Below, in pieces: positions 18,676-29,241 of a stretch of DNA of 64,000 nucleotides. Made by a program: the position numbers and the translations under genes. The DNA lies in assembly GCF_035920345.1 (NCBI RefSeq), contig NZ_CP109149.1, positions 3,100,001 through 3,164,000 on the forward strand, read 5' to 3'. The DNA is from Nocardia vinacea (lineage in GTDB: Bacteria > Actinomycetota > Actinomycetes > Mycobacteriales > Mycobacteriaceae). A model generated the notes under the pieces. The model did no database searches. It saw nothing but the letters and a program-made list of their open reading frames with translations, and had not been told where the DNA came from. Numbering within the stretch: the stretch's first letter is position 1; every line of letters begins with the position of its first letter.

Positions 18676-20097
18676 GTGCACGACCAAACGCAAGTACTCA
18701 TCGCAGGCGCCGGACCCACCGGCCTCACCCTCGCCATCGACTTGGCCCGCCGCAATATTCCGGTGCGCATCATCGACCGGGCCACCGAATTCTTCGCGGG
18801 ATCGCGCGGCGACGGTATCCAGCCGCGCACGCTCGAGGTTTTCGACGACCTCGGCGTGCTGGATGCGGTCCGCCGGGCCGGATCACCGTCACCAGTGATC
18901 CGCGCGTACTTCGGCGGTGAATTCGCGGGCGAACATCGGATGGCCGAACCAGTCGAGCCGACGCCATCGGTCCCCTACCCCAACCTCTGGGTGCTCGGGC
19001 AGTCGCGGACCGAGGCGATCCTGCGTGACCGGCTCGCGGAGTTCGGCGTGCGGGTCGAACTCGCCACGGCGCTGGTCACTTTCGAACAGGACGAGACGGG
19101 CGTCAGCGTCCAATTGGCGCACGACGGTGTCATCGAGGCGTTGCGTGTCGCCTATCTGGTCGGCGCGGACGGCGGGAAAAGCACCGTCCGTAAGACGCTC
19201 GGCATTCCGTTCGAAGGCACCACCGACGATTCGATCCGAGTGTTGCTGGGCGATGTCGGTGCCGATGCGCTCGATCACGCCTACGGCTACTGGTTCGCCG
19301 CGGCCGGTCGGCCGATGGAGGGAATCATGTTGTCCCCGTTGCCCGGTGGCAGCCAGTTCCAATTCGGTGCGCCATTGGACACCGACGCCGAGCCCACCCT
19401 CGAGGTGCTGCAGAAGTTCGTCGACCGCTATGCCGGAAATCTGGATATCGTCCTGACCGATCTCACCTGGGCGACAGTATGGCGGCCGAATATTCGTCTG
19501 GCGCAACGATTCCGAGAGGGTCGGGTATTCCTCACGGGCGACGCCGCACATGTGCATCCGCCCACCGGCGGACAGGGCATGAACACCGGTATCCAGGATG
19601 CCTACAACCTCGGCTGGAAGCTCGCCGCCGCGGTCGCGGGCGACGAATCACTGCTGGACAGTTACGAATCCGAACGCCGCACAGTAGCCGCACGGGTGCT
19701 CGGGATCAGTACCGAACTGCTGGACAAGCTGGTCGACGGTGCCGAGGACGCCATGCAGCGCGGTGCGGAGACACGTCAATTGGATATCAGCTACCGAGAT
19801 CGCGCCGACCACGGCGTGCTCGTCGCCGGTGATCGCGCACCCGACGCACCGGTCAAAGATGCCGAGGGGCGGCCGATTCGACTGTTCGACCTGTTCCGCG
19901 GACCGCATGCGACGCTGCTGTCATTCGGTGAAACCGACGTACCGCCCGAGCCCGGTGTCGAGGTGTACACGGTGATCTGCCCCGGCGACAAGGCGACTGG
20001 ACAGCACGTCGTGGATGTCGACGGTCACGCCTTCACCGCCTATGACGCGGTCGATGGCACCACCGTCCTCGTCCGGCCCGACGGATATATCGGCTGA
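18676..20097 (+). CDS. FAD-dependent aromatic-ring monooxygenase (PheA/TfdB type)
   Basis: 473 aa flavoprotein hydroxylase using NAD(P)H and O2. GAGPTG (11-16) binds the FAD ADP moiety, the DG-type motif is GADGGKSTVRK, and the second FAD motif LTGDAAHVHPPTGGQGMNTGIQD begins near residue 286. A short C-terminal thioredoxin-like region is present (DLFRGPHATLLSFG). The GTG start has CGGAG seven bases upstream. The typical substrates of this group are phenols or polyketides; with the upstream oxidoreductase and TetR it forms a small detoxification or catabolic unit. Confidence 0.88.
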   Translation: MHDQTQVLIAGAGPTGLTLAIDLARRNIPVRIIDRATEFFAGSRGDGIQPRTLEVFDDLGVLDAVRRAGSPSPVIRAYFGGEFAGEHRMAEPVEPTPSVPYPNLWVLGQSRTEAILRDRLAEFGVRVELATALVTFEQDETGVSVQLAHDGVIEALRVAYLVGADGGKSTVRKTLGIPFEGTTDDSIRVLLGDVGADALDHAYGYWFAAAGRPMEGIMLSPLPGGSQFQFGAPLDTDAEPTLEVLQKFVDRYAGNLDIVLTDLTWATVWRPNIRLAQRFREGRVFLTGDAAHVHPPTGGQGMNTGIQDAYNLGWKLAAAVAGDESLLDSYESERRTVAARVLGISTELLDKLVDGAEDAMQRGAETRQLDISYRDRADHGVLVAGDRAPDAPVKDAEGRPIRLFDLFRGPHATLLSFGETDVPPEPGVEVYTVICPGDKATGQHVVDVDGHAFTAYDAVDGTTVLVRPDGYIG

Positions 20098-20098
20098 T

Positions 20099-21088
20099 TC
20101 AGCCGAAGAAGCTGCCGATCGTGTCCCACCCGAGCACCGAATCCACCGCGAGACCACAGAACACCACGGCCAGATAGTTGTTGGACTGCAGGAACAGTCG
20201 CAACGGCTTCACCGATTCACCGCGCCGCACACCGGAGTACAGCTGGTGCGCCATGAGCAGGAACCACGCTCCGGCCACCAGTGCGACGGCCGCGTAGACC
20301 ACACCGGTAGCGGGGACCAGCGCGAGAGTGGTGAGCACGGTGAGCCAGGTGTAGATGACGATCTGCTTGGTGACGGCCTGCTCGGTGGCCACGACCGGCA
20401 GCATCGGCACGCCGGCCGCGCGGTAGTCCTCCTTGTAGCGCATGGCCAAAGCCCAGGTGTGCGGCGGCGTCCAGAAGAAGATGACACCGAACAGCGCGAT
20501 CGCGGGCCAGCCGATATTTCCGGTCGCCGCCGACCAGCCGACCAGCGCGGGCATACATCCGGCCGCGCCGCCCCACACCACATTCTGCGAGGTCCGGCGC
20601 TTGAGACCGAGGGTGTACACGAAGACGTAGAACAGGATCGTCGCGACGACCAGCAGGCCGCTGAGCAGATTCGCCTGCCACCACAGCCAGGCGAACGACC
20701 CGATACCGAGCGTGACACCGAAGACGAAGGCGTGCGAAGTCGGCACGGCCTCCCTGGCCAGCGGCCGCTTCGCCGTCCGCTTCATCACCTTGTCGATATC
20801 GGCGTCGGCGACGCAGTTGAGCGTATTGGCGCTCGCGGCGCCCATCCAACCGCCGAACAGCGTGACCAGGATCAGCCGGATATCGACATGGCCGCGATCG
20901 GCCAGCAGCATCGTCGGAATCGTCGCGACCAGCAGCAGCTCGATGACGCGCGGCTTGGTCAACGCGATATAGGCGAGGGGTCGCCGCAGTAGTCGGGACA
21001 GCAGGCCGTCGCCGGTCAACCGGTCGGCCAGCGCCGTCGCGGAGGAGCCGTGTGCACCATTGCCACCCGGCTGTTGCCCAATCCGCAC
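20099..21088 (-). CDS. ctaB: CtaB haem O synthase (protohaem IX farnesyltransferase)
   Basis: Integral membrane prenyltransferase that adds farnesyl to haem B. About 329 aa from GTG 21088, chosen because AGGAGA stands four bases before it; ATGs at 21112 and 21124 are alternatives. The UbiA-family aspartate motifs are [19 protein letters not shown] and the second-loop [25 protein letters not shown], with [17 protein letters not shown] between them. About eight or nine membrane helices. It works with CtaA and in actinobacteria is normally adjacent to the tkt operon, as here. Confidence 0.93.
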   Translation of the reverse strand: MRIGQQPGGNGAHGSSATALADRLTGDGLLSRLLRRPLAYIALTKPRVIELLLVATIPTMLLADRGHVDIRLILVTLFGGWMGAASANTLNCVADADIDKVMKRTAKRPLAREAVPTSHAFVFGVTLGIGSFAWLWWQANLLSGLLVVATILFYVFVYTLGLKRRTSQNVVWGGAAGCMPALVGWSAATGNIGWPAIALFGVIFFWTPPHTWALAMRYKEDYRAAGVPMLPVVATEQAVTKQIVIYTWLTVLTTLALVPATGVVYAAVALVAGAWFLLMAHQLYSGVRRGESVKPLRLFLQSNNYLAVVFCGLAVDSVLGWDTIGSFFG

Positions 21089-21395
21089 TATCTCTCCTCG
21101 CACGCTGTGCATCGCATCCGGCATGGAACCACCACCGCGCTCCCCTGCTCGAGCTGGTGCGAGGCGGCAACTACTACACACGATGGTAGACCCAGCCGCA
21201 CAGCCTTCTTTCCATAGCCCCCTCGCTCCGGCACGCTGTCGAAGCGATTCGACACCTGAACTAAGCCGGGTTCCTCACATGCCGGTCATCGGGCACATCT
21301 AGGGTAGTTGGGGTAAACCCGGTTCGCATTCCACAGCTGCCGTGCGCGCACCCCTCCGCCACCGTCGACGAAACAATGTCAGGAGAACCTCGGTC
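21089..21395. other. Divergent ctaB/tkt intergenic region
   Basis: About 300 bases that hold both promoters. On plus, TAGGGT at 21302-21307 could be a -10 for tkt. On minus, TACCAT (21187-21182) could serve ctaB. No hairpin or riboswitch-like structure is seen. A ribosome-binding site AGGAG for tkt is at 21381-21385. Confidence 0.4.
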
Positions 21396-23537
21396 GTGTC
21401 AGTCACAGACGACATCCGCGCCCTCACTCAGCCGCATCACCCGGACGACTGGACGGATCTGGACACCAAGGCCGTCGACACCGTTCGGGTTCTAGCCGCC
21501 GATTCGGTGCAGAACGCCGGGAACGGGCACCCCGGCACCGCGATGAGCCTCGCACCGCTGGCCTACACGCTCTACCAGCGCACCATGCGCCTGGACCCGA
21601 GCGATCCGAGCTGGGTCGGCCGGGACCGCTTCGTACTGTCCTGCGGTCACTCCAGCATCACCCAGTACATTCAGCTCTACTTGGCCGGATACGGTCTGGA
21701 GCTGAACGATCTCGAGCACCTGCGCAAGTGGGGCTCGCTCACCCCGGGCCACCCCGAATTCCGCCACACCGACGGCGTCGAGATCACCACCGGCCCGCTG
21801 GGTCAGGGTCTGGCCTCCGCGGTCGGTATGGCGATGGCGGCACGGCGCGAGCGCGGTCTGTTCGACCCGGACGCCGCACCGGGCACCAGCCCGTTCGACC
21901 ACTTCATCTACGTCATCACCTCCGACGGCGATATGGAGGAGGGCGTCACCTCCGAAGCCTCCTCGCTCGCGGGCACCCAGCAGTTGGGCAACCTGGTCGT
22001 GATCTACGACGACAACAAGATCTCCATCGAGGACGACACCACCATCGCCTTCACCGAGGATGTCGCCGAGCGCTACGCGGCCTACGGCTGGCACGTGCAG
22101 GTGGTCGAGGGCGGCGAGGACGTCGTCGCCATCGAGGCGGCGCTGGCTGCGGCCAAGGCGGAGACCGGTAAGCCATCGATAATCGTACTGCGCACCATCA
22201 TCGGCTTCCCCGCCCCGAACAAGATGAACACCGGCGCCGCGCACGGTGCCGCACTCGGCGCCGACGAGGTGGCCGCCACCAAGAAGATCCTCGGCTTCGA
22301 CCCGGAAAAGAACTTCCAGGTCGACGACGATGTCATCGCGCACACCCGCAAGGTCATCGAGCGCGGCCAGCAGGCGCATGCGGCCTGGCAGCAGCAGTTC
22401 GACGCGTGGGCCGCCGCGAACCCGCAGAACAAGGCGCTGTTCGATCGGCTCGCCAAGCGTGAGCTGCCCGCCGGCTGGGCCGCGAATCTGCCGACCTACG
22501 AGGCGGATCCGAAGGGTATGGCCACCCGCAAGGCGTCCGGCAAGGTGCTGGCCGCGCTGGCGCCGGTGCTGCCGGAACTGTGGGGCGGTTCGGCCGACCT
22601 CGCCGAATCCAACAACACCACTATGCCCGACACGCCGAGCTTCGGTCCGGAGTCGATCTCGACCGGTATGTGGAAGGCCAACCCGTACGGCCGCACCCTG
22701 CACTTCGGTGTGCGCGAGCACGCCATGGGCGCGATCCTGAACGGCATCGCCCTGCACGGCCCGACCCGTCCGTACGGCGGCACCTTCCTGGTCTTCTCCG
22801 ACTACATGCGCCCGGCCGTGCGCCTGGCGGCGCTGATGCGGGTACCCGCGATCTACGTGTGGACGCACGACTCCATCGGTCTCGGCGAAGACGGCCCGAC
22901 GCATCAGCCGATCGAACATCTGGCCGCGCTGCGCGCGATCCCGGGTCTGAACGTGGTCCGCCCCGGCGACGCCAACGAGACCACATACGCCTGGCGCACC
23001 ATCCTCGAGCGCGACAGCAGCGAGCACACCTCGCACTTCTCGGTCTCCGAACCGGCACACCAGGACGGGCCGTCCGCGCTCACACTGACCCGCCAGGATC
23101 TGCCGATCCAGGAGGGCACCAGCTACGAGGGCGTCAAGAAGGGCGGCTACGTGCTGGCCGAGGCGTCCACCGGCACTCCGCAGATAATCCTGATCGCGAC
23201 CGGATCCGAGCTCCAACTCGCGGTCGCCGCGCGCACTACGCTGGAGGCGCAGGGCATCGGTACCCGCGTGGTGTCGATGCCGTGTGTGGAGTGGTTCGAC
23301 GCGCAGGACAAGGCATATCGGGACGAGGTGCTGCCGCCGACAGTCGCCGCTCGCGTGGCCGTCGAGGCCGGTATCGCGATGCCGTGGTACCGGTTCACCG
23401 GTGACTCGGGCGAGATCGTTTCGATCGAGCACTTCGGTGCCTCGGCCGATTTCAAGACCCTGTTCCGCGAGTTCGGCATCACCGCGGAAGCTGTAGTCGC
23501 TGCCGCGCAACGCACGCTGGAAAACGTGAAGGGATAA
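21396..23537 (+). CDS. tkt: Transketolase
   Basis: TPP enzyme of the non-oxidative pentose phosphate pathway, cytosolic. 713 aa from GTG 21396, ten bases after AGGAG; the extension to 21342 lacks a site. Landmarks are NAGNGHPGTAMSLAP at the N-terminus, the TPP/Mg motif SDGDMEEGVTSEASSLAG ending near DDNKISIEDDT, HDSIGLGEDGPTHQPIEHL in the pyrimidine-binding domain, and a C-terminal domain with ATGSELQLAV. First gene of tkt-tal-zwf-opcA-pgl. Confidence 0.97.
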   Translation: MSVTDDIRALTQPHHPDDWTDLDTKAVDTVRVLAADSVQNAGNGHPGTAMSLAPLAYTLYQRTMRLDPSDPSWVGRDRFVLSCGHSSITQYIQLYLAGYGLELNDLEHLRKWGSLTPGHPEFRHTDGVEITTGPLGQGLASAVGMAMAARRERGLFDPDAAPGTSPFDHFIYVITSDGDMEEGVTSEASSLAGTQQLGNLVVIYDDNKISIEDDTTIAFTEDVAERYAAYGWHVQVVEGGEDVVAIEAALAAAKAETGKPSIIVLRTIIGFPAPNKMNTGAAHGAALGADEVAATKKILGFDPEKNFQVDDDVIAHTRKVIERGQQAHAAWQQQFDAWAAANPQNKALFDRLAKRELPAGWAANLPTYEADPKGMATRKASGKVLAALAPVLPELWGGSADLAESNNTTMPDTPSFGPESISTGMWKANPYGRTLHFGVREHAMGAILNGIALHGPTRPYGGTFLVFSDYMRPAVRLAALMRVPAIYVWTHDSIGLGEDGPTHQPIEHLAALRAIPGLNVVRPGDANETTYAWRTILERDSSEHTSHFSVSEPAHQDGPSALTLTRQDLPIQEGTSYEGVKKGGYVLAEASTGTPQIILIATGSELQLAVAARTTLEAQGIGTRVVSMPCVEWFDAQDKAYRDEVLPPTVAARVAVEAGIAMPWYRFTGDSGEIVSIEHFGASADFKTLFREFGITAEAVVAAAQRTLENVKG

Positions 23538-23543
23538 GAGCTA

Positions 23544-24674
23544 ATGGCACAGAACGAAAACGTCGCCGCCCTCTCCGCCGCGGGCGTCTCGGTGTGGCTC
23601 GATGATCTGTCGCGGGACCGGATCCAGTCCGGGAACCTGGCAGAGCTCATCGAAACCCGCAGCGTCGTCGGCGTCACCACCAATCCGACCATCTTCCAGG
23701 GTGCCCTGAGCCAGGGCCACGCCTACGACGGCCAGGTGAAAGAGCTTGCCGCCCAAGGCGCGGATGTGGATTCCGCGATCCGGACCATCACCACCGACGA
23801 TGTGCGTGCGGCCTGCGACGTGCTGGCCGGCGTCTACGAGTCCAGCAACGGTGTCGACGGCCGGGTCTCCATCGAGGTGGACCCGCGCCTGGCCTTCGAC
23901 GCCGAGCAGACGGTCGCGCAGGCCATCGACCTGTGGAAGACGGTGGATCGGCCCAACCTGTTCATCAAAATTCCGGCCACCGAGGCGGGCCTGCCCGCGA
24001 TCACCCGGGTGATCGCCGAGGGCATCAGCGTCAACGTGACCCTGATCTTCTCGGTCAAGCGCTACCGCCAGGTGATGGGCGCCTACCTCGACGGTCTGCG
24101 CGGAGCCAAGGCCACCAGCCACGATCTGGCCAAGATCCATTCGGTCGCTTCGTTCTTCGTCTCCCGCGTGGACACCGAGATCGATAAGCGACTCGAAACG
24201 ATCGGTACACCGGAAGCGCTGGCACTGCGCGGACAGGCGGGGGTCGCCAACGCGCGCCTGGCCTACGCCGAATACCAGGATGTCTTCGACGGTGGAGCGC
24301 ACACCTCGACCTACACGCATCTGGCCGCCTCCGGTGCGAATCGGCAACGGCCGCTGTGGGCTTCGACCGGTGTGAAGAATCCGGAGTACTCGGACACGCT
24401 GTATGTCACCGAACTCGTCGCGCCGAATACGGTGAACACGCTGCCGGAGAAGACCCTCGAGGCGGTCGCCGATCACGGCGAGATCCGTGGCGACGCCGTC
24501 AGCGGTACCGCCGCGGCCGCGCAGGAGGTCTTCGACAAGCTCACCGCGGTCGGCATCGACCTCGACGACGTCTTCGACGTACTCGAGCGCGAGGGTGTGG
24601 AAAAGTTCGAGAAGTCGTGGGAGGAGCTGCTTTCCGCCACGGCAGGCGAACTGGCCAAGTCCGGGGATAACTGA
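23544..24674 (+). CDS. tal: Transaldolase
   Basis: 376 aa class I aldolase-type enzyme that moves the dihydroxyacetone unit between sugar phosphates. Landmarks are [25 protein letters not shown] near the N-terminus, and the Schiff-base lysine in [15 protein letters not shown]. The length is that of the longer actinobacterial transaldolases. It starts six bases after tkt, so it is co-translated. Confidence 0.96.
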   Translation: MAQNENVAALSAAGVSVWLDDLSRDRIQSGNLAELIETRSVVGVTTNPTIFQGALSQGHAYDGQVKELAAQGADVDSAIRTITTDDVRAACDVLAGVYESSNGVDGRVSIEVDPRLAFDAEQTVAQAIDLWKTVDRPNLFIKIPATEAGLPAITRVIAEGISVNVTLIFSVKRYRQVMGAYLDGLRGAKATSHDLAKIHSVASFFVSRVDTEIDKRLETIGTPEALALRGQAGVANARLAYAEYQDVFDGGAHTSTYTHLAASGANRQRPLWASTGVKNPEYSDTLYVTELVAPNTVNTLPEKTLEAVADHGEIRGDAVSGTAAAAQEVFDKLTAVGIDLDDVFDVLEREGVEKFEKSWEELLSATAGELAKSGDN

Positions 24675-24678
24675 CCCG

Positions 24679-26238
24679 ATGGCCGGCACTCAGACGAATA
24701 CCTGGAAGAACCCGCTCCGCGACGAGCGGGATAAGCGGGTCCCCCGCATAGCGGGACCGTGCAGCATGGTGATCTTCGGCGTCACCGGCGATCTGTCCCG
24801 GAAGAAACTGATGCCGGCCATCTACGATCTGTCGAACCGGGGGCTGCTGCCCCCGGGCTTCGCACTGGTCGGCTTCGCCCGCCGGGACTACGCGGACGAG
24901 GACTTCGCGAATGTCGTGCTCGACGCGGTAAAAGCACACGCACGCACACCATTTCGGCAGGAGGTCTGGGACCACCTCGCCGAGGGCATCCGATTCGTAC
25001 AGGGCTCCTTCGACGACGATTCCGCCTTCGCCAAACTCGCCGACGTCCTGGCGAAGCTGGACAAGGACCGCGGCACCGGCGGCAATCACGCCTTCTACCT
25101 GTCGATTCCGCCGAATATGTTCCCGGTGGTGCTCGATCAGCTCTCCGAGCACAAACTGGCCCAACCGACGAAAACCAATGGCGAGGGCCGCAAGCCGTGG
25201 CGCCGGGTAGTGATCGAGAAGCCGTTCGGCCACGATCTGGACAGCGCGGTCGAACTCAACGCATTGGTCAACCGGGTGTTCCCGGAAGAGACGGTATTCC
25301 GCATCGATCACTATCTCGGCAAGGAGACGGTGCAGAACATCCTGGCGCTGCGCTTCGCCAACCAGCTCTACGAACCGATCTGGAATGCCAATTACGTCGA
25401 CCATGTGCAGATCACCATGGCCGAGGACATCGGATTGGGCGGGCGCGCAGGCTATTACGACGGTATCGGCGCGGCCCGCGATGTCATCCAGAACCACCTG
25501 CTGCAGTTGCTCGCGCTGACTGCCATGGAGGAGCCGATCAGCTTCGAGCCCAAGCAGTTGCAGGCGGAGAAGATCAAGGTGCTCTCGGCGACCAAACTCG
25601 TCGAGCCTCTCGATGAAACCACTGCGCGCGGACAGTACGCGGAAGGCTGGCAGGGCGGCGAGCATGTGGTCGGACTGCTCGATGAGGAGGGTTTCGACCC
25701 GCAATCGCGCACCGAGACCTACGCTGCGATCACCCTCGAGGTCGACACCCGACGCTGGGCTGGTGTGCCGTTCTACCTGCGCACCGGAAAACGCTTGGGC
25801 CGCAGGGTGACCGAGATCGCGGTGGTGTTCAAGCGAGCACCGCATCTGCCGTTCGACCAGACCATGACCGAGGATCTCGGGCAGAACGCACTGGTCATCC
25901 GGGTGCAGCCCGATGAGGGCATTACCACCCGCTTCGGTTCGAAGGTGCCGGGGTCGAGCATGGAAGTGCGCGATGTCAATATGGATTTCAGCTACGGCGA
26001 GGCGTTCACCGAATCCTCCCCCGAGGCCTACGAACGCCTGATCCTCGATGTGCTGCTCGGGGTGCCGTCCCTGTTCCCGGTGAACGCGGAGGTCGAATTG
26101 TCCTGGCGCATCCTGGATCCGGTGCTCGAGCACTGGACCGCCGACGGTAAACCCGAACAGTACGAGGCGGGGACCTGGGGTCCGGCCTCGGCCGATGAGA
26201 TGGTGGCCCGCACCGGGCGCGAATGGCGGCGGCCATGA
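24679..26238 (+). CDS. zwf: Glucose-6-phosphate dehydrogenase
   Basis: 519 aa enzyme producing NADPH and 6-phosphogluconolactone. NADP fingerprint GVTGDLSRKKLMPAIY near residue 35, substrate/active-site motif RIDHYLGKETVQN, and IEKPFGHDLDSA before it. ATG 24679 lies four bases after the tal stop. It corresponds to the zwf2 of M. tuberculosis by position. OpcA, encoded next, is its assembly/activation partner in actinobacteria and cyanobacteria. Confidence 0.97.
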   Translation: MAGTQTNTWKNPLRDERDKRVPRIAGPCSMVIFGVTGDLSRKKLMPAIYDLSNRGLLPPGFALVGFARRDYADEDFANVVLDAVKAHARTPFRQEVWDHLAEGIRFVQGSFDDDSAFAKLADVLAKLDKDRGTGGNHAFYLSIPPNMFPVVLDQLSEHKLAQPTKTNGEGRKPWRRVVIEKPFGHDLDSAVELNALVNRVFPEETVFRIDHYLGKETVQNILALRFANQLYEPIWNANYVDHVQITMAEDIGLGGRAGYYDGIGAARDVIQNHLLQLLALTAMEEPISFEPKQLQAEKIKVLSATKLVEPLDETTARGQYAEGWQGGEHVVGLLDEEGFDPQSRTETYAAITLEVDTRRWAGVPFYLRTGKRLGRRVTEIAVVFKRAPHLPFDQTMTEDLGQNALVIRVQPDEGITTRFGSKVPGSSMEVRDVNMDFSYGEAFTESSPEAYERLILDVLLGVPSLFPVNAEVELSWRILDPVLEHWTADGKPEQYEAGTWGPASADEMVARTGREWRRP

Positions 26239-27143
26239 TCGTCGATATGCCGCAGACCACCACCGGCGAGGTCACCAAACGCCTGGTGCGCCTTCGGGAG
26301 AGCAATGGTGTGATCACCATGGGCCGGGTGCTGACTCTGGTCGTGTGCACGCTGGACAGCTCCGAGGCCGAAGACGCCATCGACGCCGCCAATGACGCCA
26401 GCCGCGAACATCCCTGTCGCGTGGTTGTTTTGGCGCGGGGGGATCGCGAGGCCGAGACCCGATTGGATGCCCAGATCCGCGTCGGCGGCGATGCGGGTGC
26501 GGCCGAGGTGATAGTGCTGCGGCTGCAGGGTGATCTGATCAACCACGAGAGCAGCGTCGTCATCCCGTTCCTGCTGCCGGACACACCGGTGGTGGCGTGG
26601 TGGCCGCGTGGTGCCCCGGAGTTCCCGTCCAAGGATTCGGTGGGACGCTTGGCGACTCGCCGCATCACCGACGCCACCTTCGCCGCCGATCCGCAGGCGA
26701 CGATCAAGAAACGCCTCGGCTCCTACGCCTCCGGGGATACCGATCTGGCGTGGAGTCGCATCACCTACTGGCGGGCGCTCTTGGCGGCCGCCATGGACGA
26801 ACCGCCGTTCGAGCCGGTGGATTCGGTGATCATCTCCGGACTGCGCGAAGAACCCGCGCTGGATATGCTCGCGGGCTGGTTGGCCGCCCGGCTCGACTGT
26901 CCGGTGCGTCGCCGCTCGGGTGCGCTGCGCGTGGAGGTACGTCGCCCGACGGTGTCGATCGCGATCGAGCGGCCGCAGACCGGGCGCACCGCGACGCTGA
27001 CCCGCACCGGTGACCCGGATCAGCGAATCGCCTTGGCGCGCCGAGAAACTCGCGACTGCCTCGCCGAGGAGCTGCGACGGCTGGATGCCGACGAGATCTA
27101 TGCCGAGGCGCTCGCCGGAATCGAGAAGGTGACCTATGAGTGA
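26235..27143 (+). CDS. opcA: OpcA, glucose-6-phosphate dehydrogenase assembly protein
   Basis: 302 aa. Its ATG overlaps the zwf stop (ATGA), fixing the start at 26235 rather than the earlier ATG at 26223. The family features PFLLPDTPVVAWWPRGAPEFP and LGSYASGDTDLAWSRITYWRALLA are clear. OpcA is needed for full activity of actinobacterial Zwf. No catalytic motif. Confidence 0.94.
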   Translation: MIVDMPQTTTGEVTKRLVRLRESNGVITMGRVLTLVVCTLDSSEAEDAIDAANDASREHPCRVVVLARGDREAETRLDAQIRVGGDAGAAEVIVLRLQGDLINHESSVVIPFLLPDTPVVAWWPRGAPEFPSKDSVGRLATRRITDATFAADPQATIKKRLGSYASGDTDLAWSRITYWRALLAAAMDEPPFEPVDSVIISGLREEPALDMLAGWLAARLDCPVRRRSGALRVEVRRPTVSIAIERPQTGRTATLTRTGDPDQRIALARRETRDCLAEELRRLDADEIYAEALAGIEKVTYE

Positions 27144-27897
27144 GCGCGCGAACTTTCCCGCGAACACCGTCGAAGTACACAACGACACCGATGCCTTGAT
27201 CGCCGCCGCGGCCACGCGATTCGTCGCGGTCGTGGTGGCGGCGCAGGCGGCACGTGGCTCCGCATCGGTGGTGTTGACCGGCGGTGGGACCGGGATCGGA
27301 CTGTTGGAATCGGTCCGCAAGACACCCGGCGATATCGACTGGTCGCTGCTCGATGTGTTCTGGGGTGACGAGCGATTCGTGCCCGCGGGCGATTCGGAGC
27401 GCAATGATCTGCAGGCGCGGCAGGCGCTGCTGGATCATGTGCCGGTTGATCCGTCGCGGGTGCATCCGGTTGCCACCTCCGATGGTGAGTATCCGGATCC
27501 GGTCGAAGCCGCCGCCGAGTATGCGGCGGCGGTGCACGCGCACCTGGCCGAGCACGGGGCCTTCGATCTGCATCTGCTCGGTATGGGCGGCGAGGGCCAT
27601 GTGAATTCGCTGTTCCCGGATACCGATGCGGTGCGGGAACAGCACGAACTCGTTGTCGCGGTGCCGGATTCGCCGAAGCCGCCGCCGGTGCGGGTCACGC
27701 TGACGCTGCCCGCGGTGCGGCACAGTCGCCATGTTGTGCTGGTTGTCGGTGGTGCCGCCAAGGCCGAAGCCGTTGCCGCGGCGGTTGCCGGTGCGGATCC
27801 GGTGGAGATTCCCGCGGCGGGTGCCGTCGGGTCGGAATCCACTACATGGCTGTTGGATCGGGACGCCGCCGCGGCTTTGCCGGGTACCGCGAGCTAA
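27136..27897 (+). CDS. pgl: 6-phosphogluconolactonase
   Basis: 253 aa hydrolase for 6-phosphogluconolactone, last gene of the pentose phosphate operon. LTGGGTGIGLLE (substrate phosphate loop) and DVFWGDERFVPAGDSERND near the middle, and GMGGEGHVNSLFPDT are family motifs. Its ATG lies inside opcA (8-base overlap). It ends overlapping the convergent amidohydrolase gene by four bases, leaving no room for a separate terminator. Confidence 0.95.
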   Translation: MSERANFPANTVEVHNDTDALIAAAATRFVAVVVAAQAARGSASVVLTGGGTGIGLLESVRKTPGDIDWSLLDVFWGDERFVPAGDSERNDLQARQALLDHVPVDPSRVHPVATSDGEYPDPVEAAAEYAAAVHAHLAEHGAFDLHLLGMGGEGHVNSLFPDTDAVREQHELVVAVPDSPKPPPVRVTLTLPAVRHSRHVVLVVGGAAKAEAVAAAVAGADPVEIPAAGAVGSESTTWLLDRDAAAALPGTAS

Positions 27898-28664
27898 CTC
27901 AGCAGCTGCTGCGCGGTCGCGCCGAGGACCAGTTCACGCACGTGTGGTGAGCGGGTGGCGCGTTCGACGGTGGTGCGCGCGACGACCGGGTCGCCGTAGG
28001 GGGCATCCGAGCCGAAGAGGGTACGCTCGGGAATTTCGGCTATGGCCAGGCGGACCGCGAAAACGATACTGGCAGTGGACAGTTCGAGGTACATATTCGG
28101 GGTGTCGCGAACCAGTTCGATTGCGTCCATCCAGTGCGCTCCGCCGAGTTGGGATACCACGAGCGGCACGCGGGGGTAGCGTCGCGCGAGGTCGGTCAGG
28201 GTGCGCAGGTCGGCGGCGGTCGTGGGTGCGGCGCCGTGGACGACGACAGGGAGTCGATCGTGGTCGGTGGCGGCACGGAGTACCGGCTCGATCAGGGCCG
28301 CTTGGTCCGGCGGCGGGGTCAACTCACCGATGCCGCGCAGTCCGCGCCCGACTACGTCGCGTTCGACGATCGCGTCGGCATCGGGCGTGTCGAGTGGTAC
28401 CGAGGCGAATCCGATGAAGCGGTCCGGGTAGGCGGCGATTGCGGCATCGAGTTCGCGCCGGGCTGTTTCTCGGCCGAGGGCGCCGCCGCCCGCGAGAGCC
28501 TGCGTCAGTAGGTCCATCTCTTCGCGTAGTTCGGTGAGGTTTCCGGCTCGTTCGGGATGCGGTCGGGTCATGAACAGAATGGTCTTGTCCACGCCTGCCT
28601 CGTCGAGCACCGCGATGTGATCGGTGAGCGGGTCGTGGACGTGGCTGTGTGCGTCGATGATCAA
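27894..28664 (-). CDS. Amidohydrolase family TIM-barrel protein
   Basis: 256 aa from TTG 28664, chosen because AGGAGA lies four bases upstream and the protein then begins directly with the first strand LIIDAHSHVHD; the ATG at 28718 is possible. HSH at the N-terminus and GSDAPYGDP near the end form the metal-binding scaffold of amidohydrolase-2 (ACMSD-like) enzymes. Reaction unknown; such proteins act as decarboxylases or lactonases. It is divergent from a MerR gene, which may control it. Confidence 0.78.
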   Translation of the reverse strand: MIIDAHSHVHDPLTDHIAVLDEAGVDKTILFMTRPHPERAGNLTELREEMDLLTQALAGGGALGRETARRELDAAIAAYPDRFIGFASVPLDTPDADAIVERDVVGRGLRGIGELTPPPDQAALIEPVLRAATDHDRLPVVVHGAAPTTAADLRTLTDLARRYPRVPLVVSQLGGAHWMDAIELVRDTPNMYLELSTASIVFAVRLAIAEIPERTLFGSDAPYGDPVVARTTVERATRSPHVRELVLGATAQQLLS

Positions 28665-28732
28665 CGTTTCTCCTGACGGAATCGAGTTGCAGGCTCGAGT
28701 GTTGATCCCTGACACCATGGGAAGGTCAAATC

Positions 28733-29086
28733 ATGCTGATCGGTGAGCTGGCCAGCCGTACCGGCACCAGTGAGCGGCTGCTGCGGTATTACGAGCGGGT
28801 CGGGTTGCTGTCGGCCGAACGCCGCCACAATGGGTATCGCGAGTACGACGCGGATGCCGAGCGGCGTGTCGGGCAGATTCGCGCTTTGCTCGCGGCGGGA
28901 CTCTCGACCCGGGTGATCGGGCAGTTGCTGCCGTGCGCTGTCGACGACGGCGCGTTGCGGGCCTGTCCTGGCGTGTTGCCCGCGCTGCGGGATCGGCTGG
29001 CGGAGTTGGATCGTCGGGCCGTTGAGCTCGATACCGCTCGCGATCTGCTGCGGCGGACGATCGAGGAGACCGAGCAGTCAGGCTGA
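28733..29086 (+). CDS. MerR family regulator
   Basis: 117 aa. The N-terminal winged HTH (LIGELASRTGTSERLLRYYERVGLL and RHNGYREYDADAERRV) is diagnostic. The C-terminal half is a dimerisation coiled coil with two cysteines (LPCAVDDGALRACPG) that might bind a metal or react with oxidants. GGGAAGG precedes the ATG. The 68-base divergent region contains a long spacer between TTGATC and TCAAAT, as MerR targets often do. Ligand unknown. Confidence 0.88.
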   Translation: MLIGELASRTGTSERLLRYYERVGLLSAERRHNGYREYDADAERRVGQIRALLAAGLSTRVIGQLLPCAVDDGALRACPGVLPALRDRLAELDRRAVELDTARDLLRRTIEETEQSG

Positions 29087-29241
29087 TGCTGTGCACCATT
29101 CTGACCGCAGCCGATAAATCCGCGATTCGGCACCGGGGTACTCGGAGAAGTTTCTCGCAACTACCGCGGTGATCAGAATACTTTCGGAAATAGCGCCGAA
29201 ATCAGGTCCCCGGAGCAGCGTTTGTCGGAGATGATCACAGC

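Noticed and set aside
20015..20992. 325-codon plus-strand frame over ctaB
   Set aside because: Antisense shadow of a clear membrane prenyltransferase gene.
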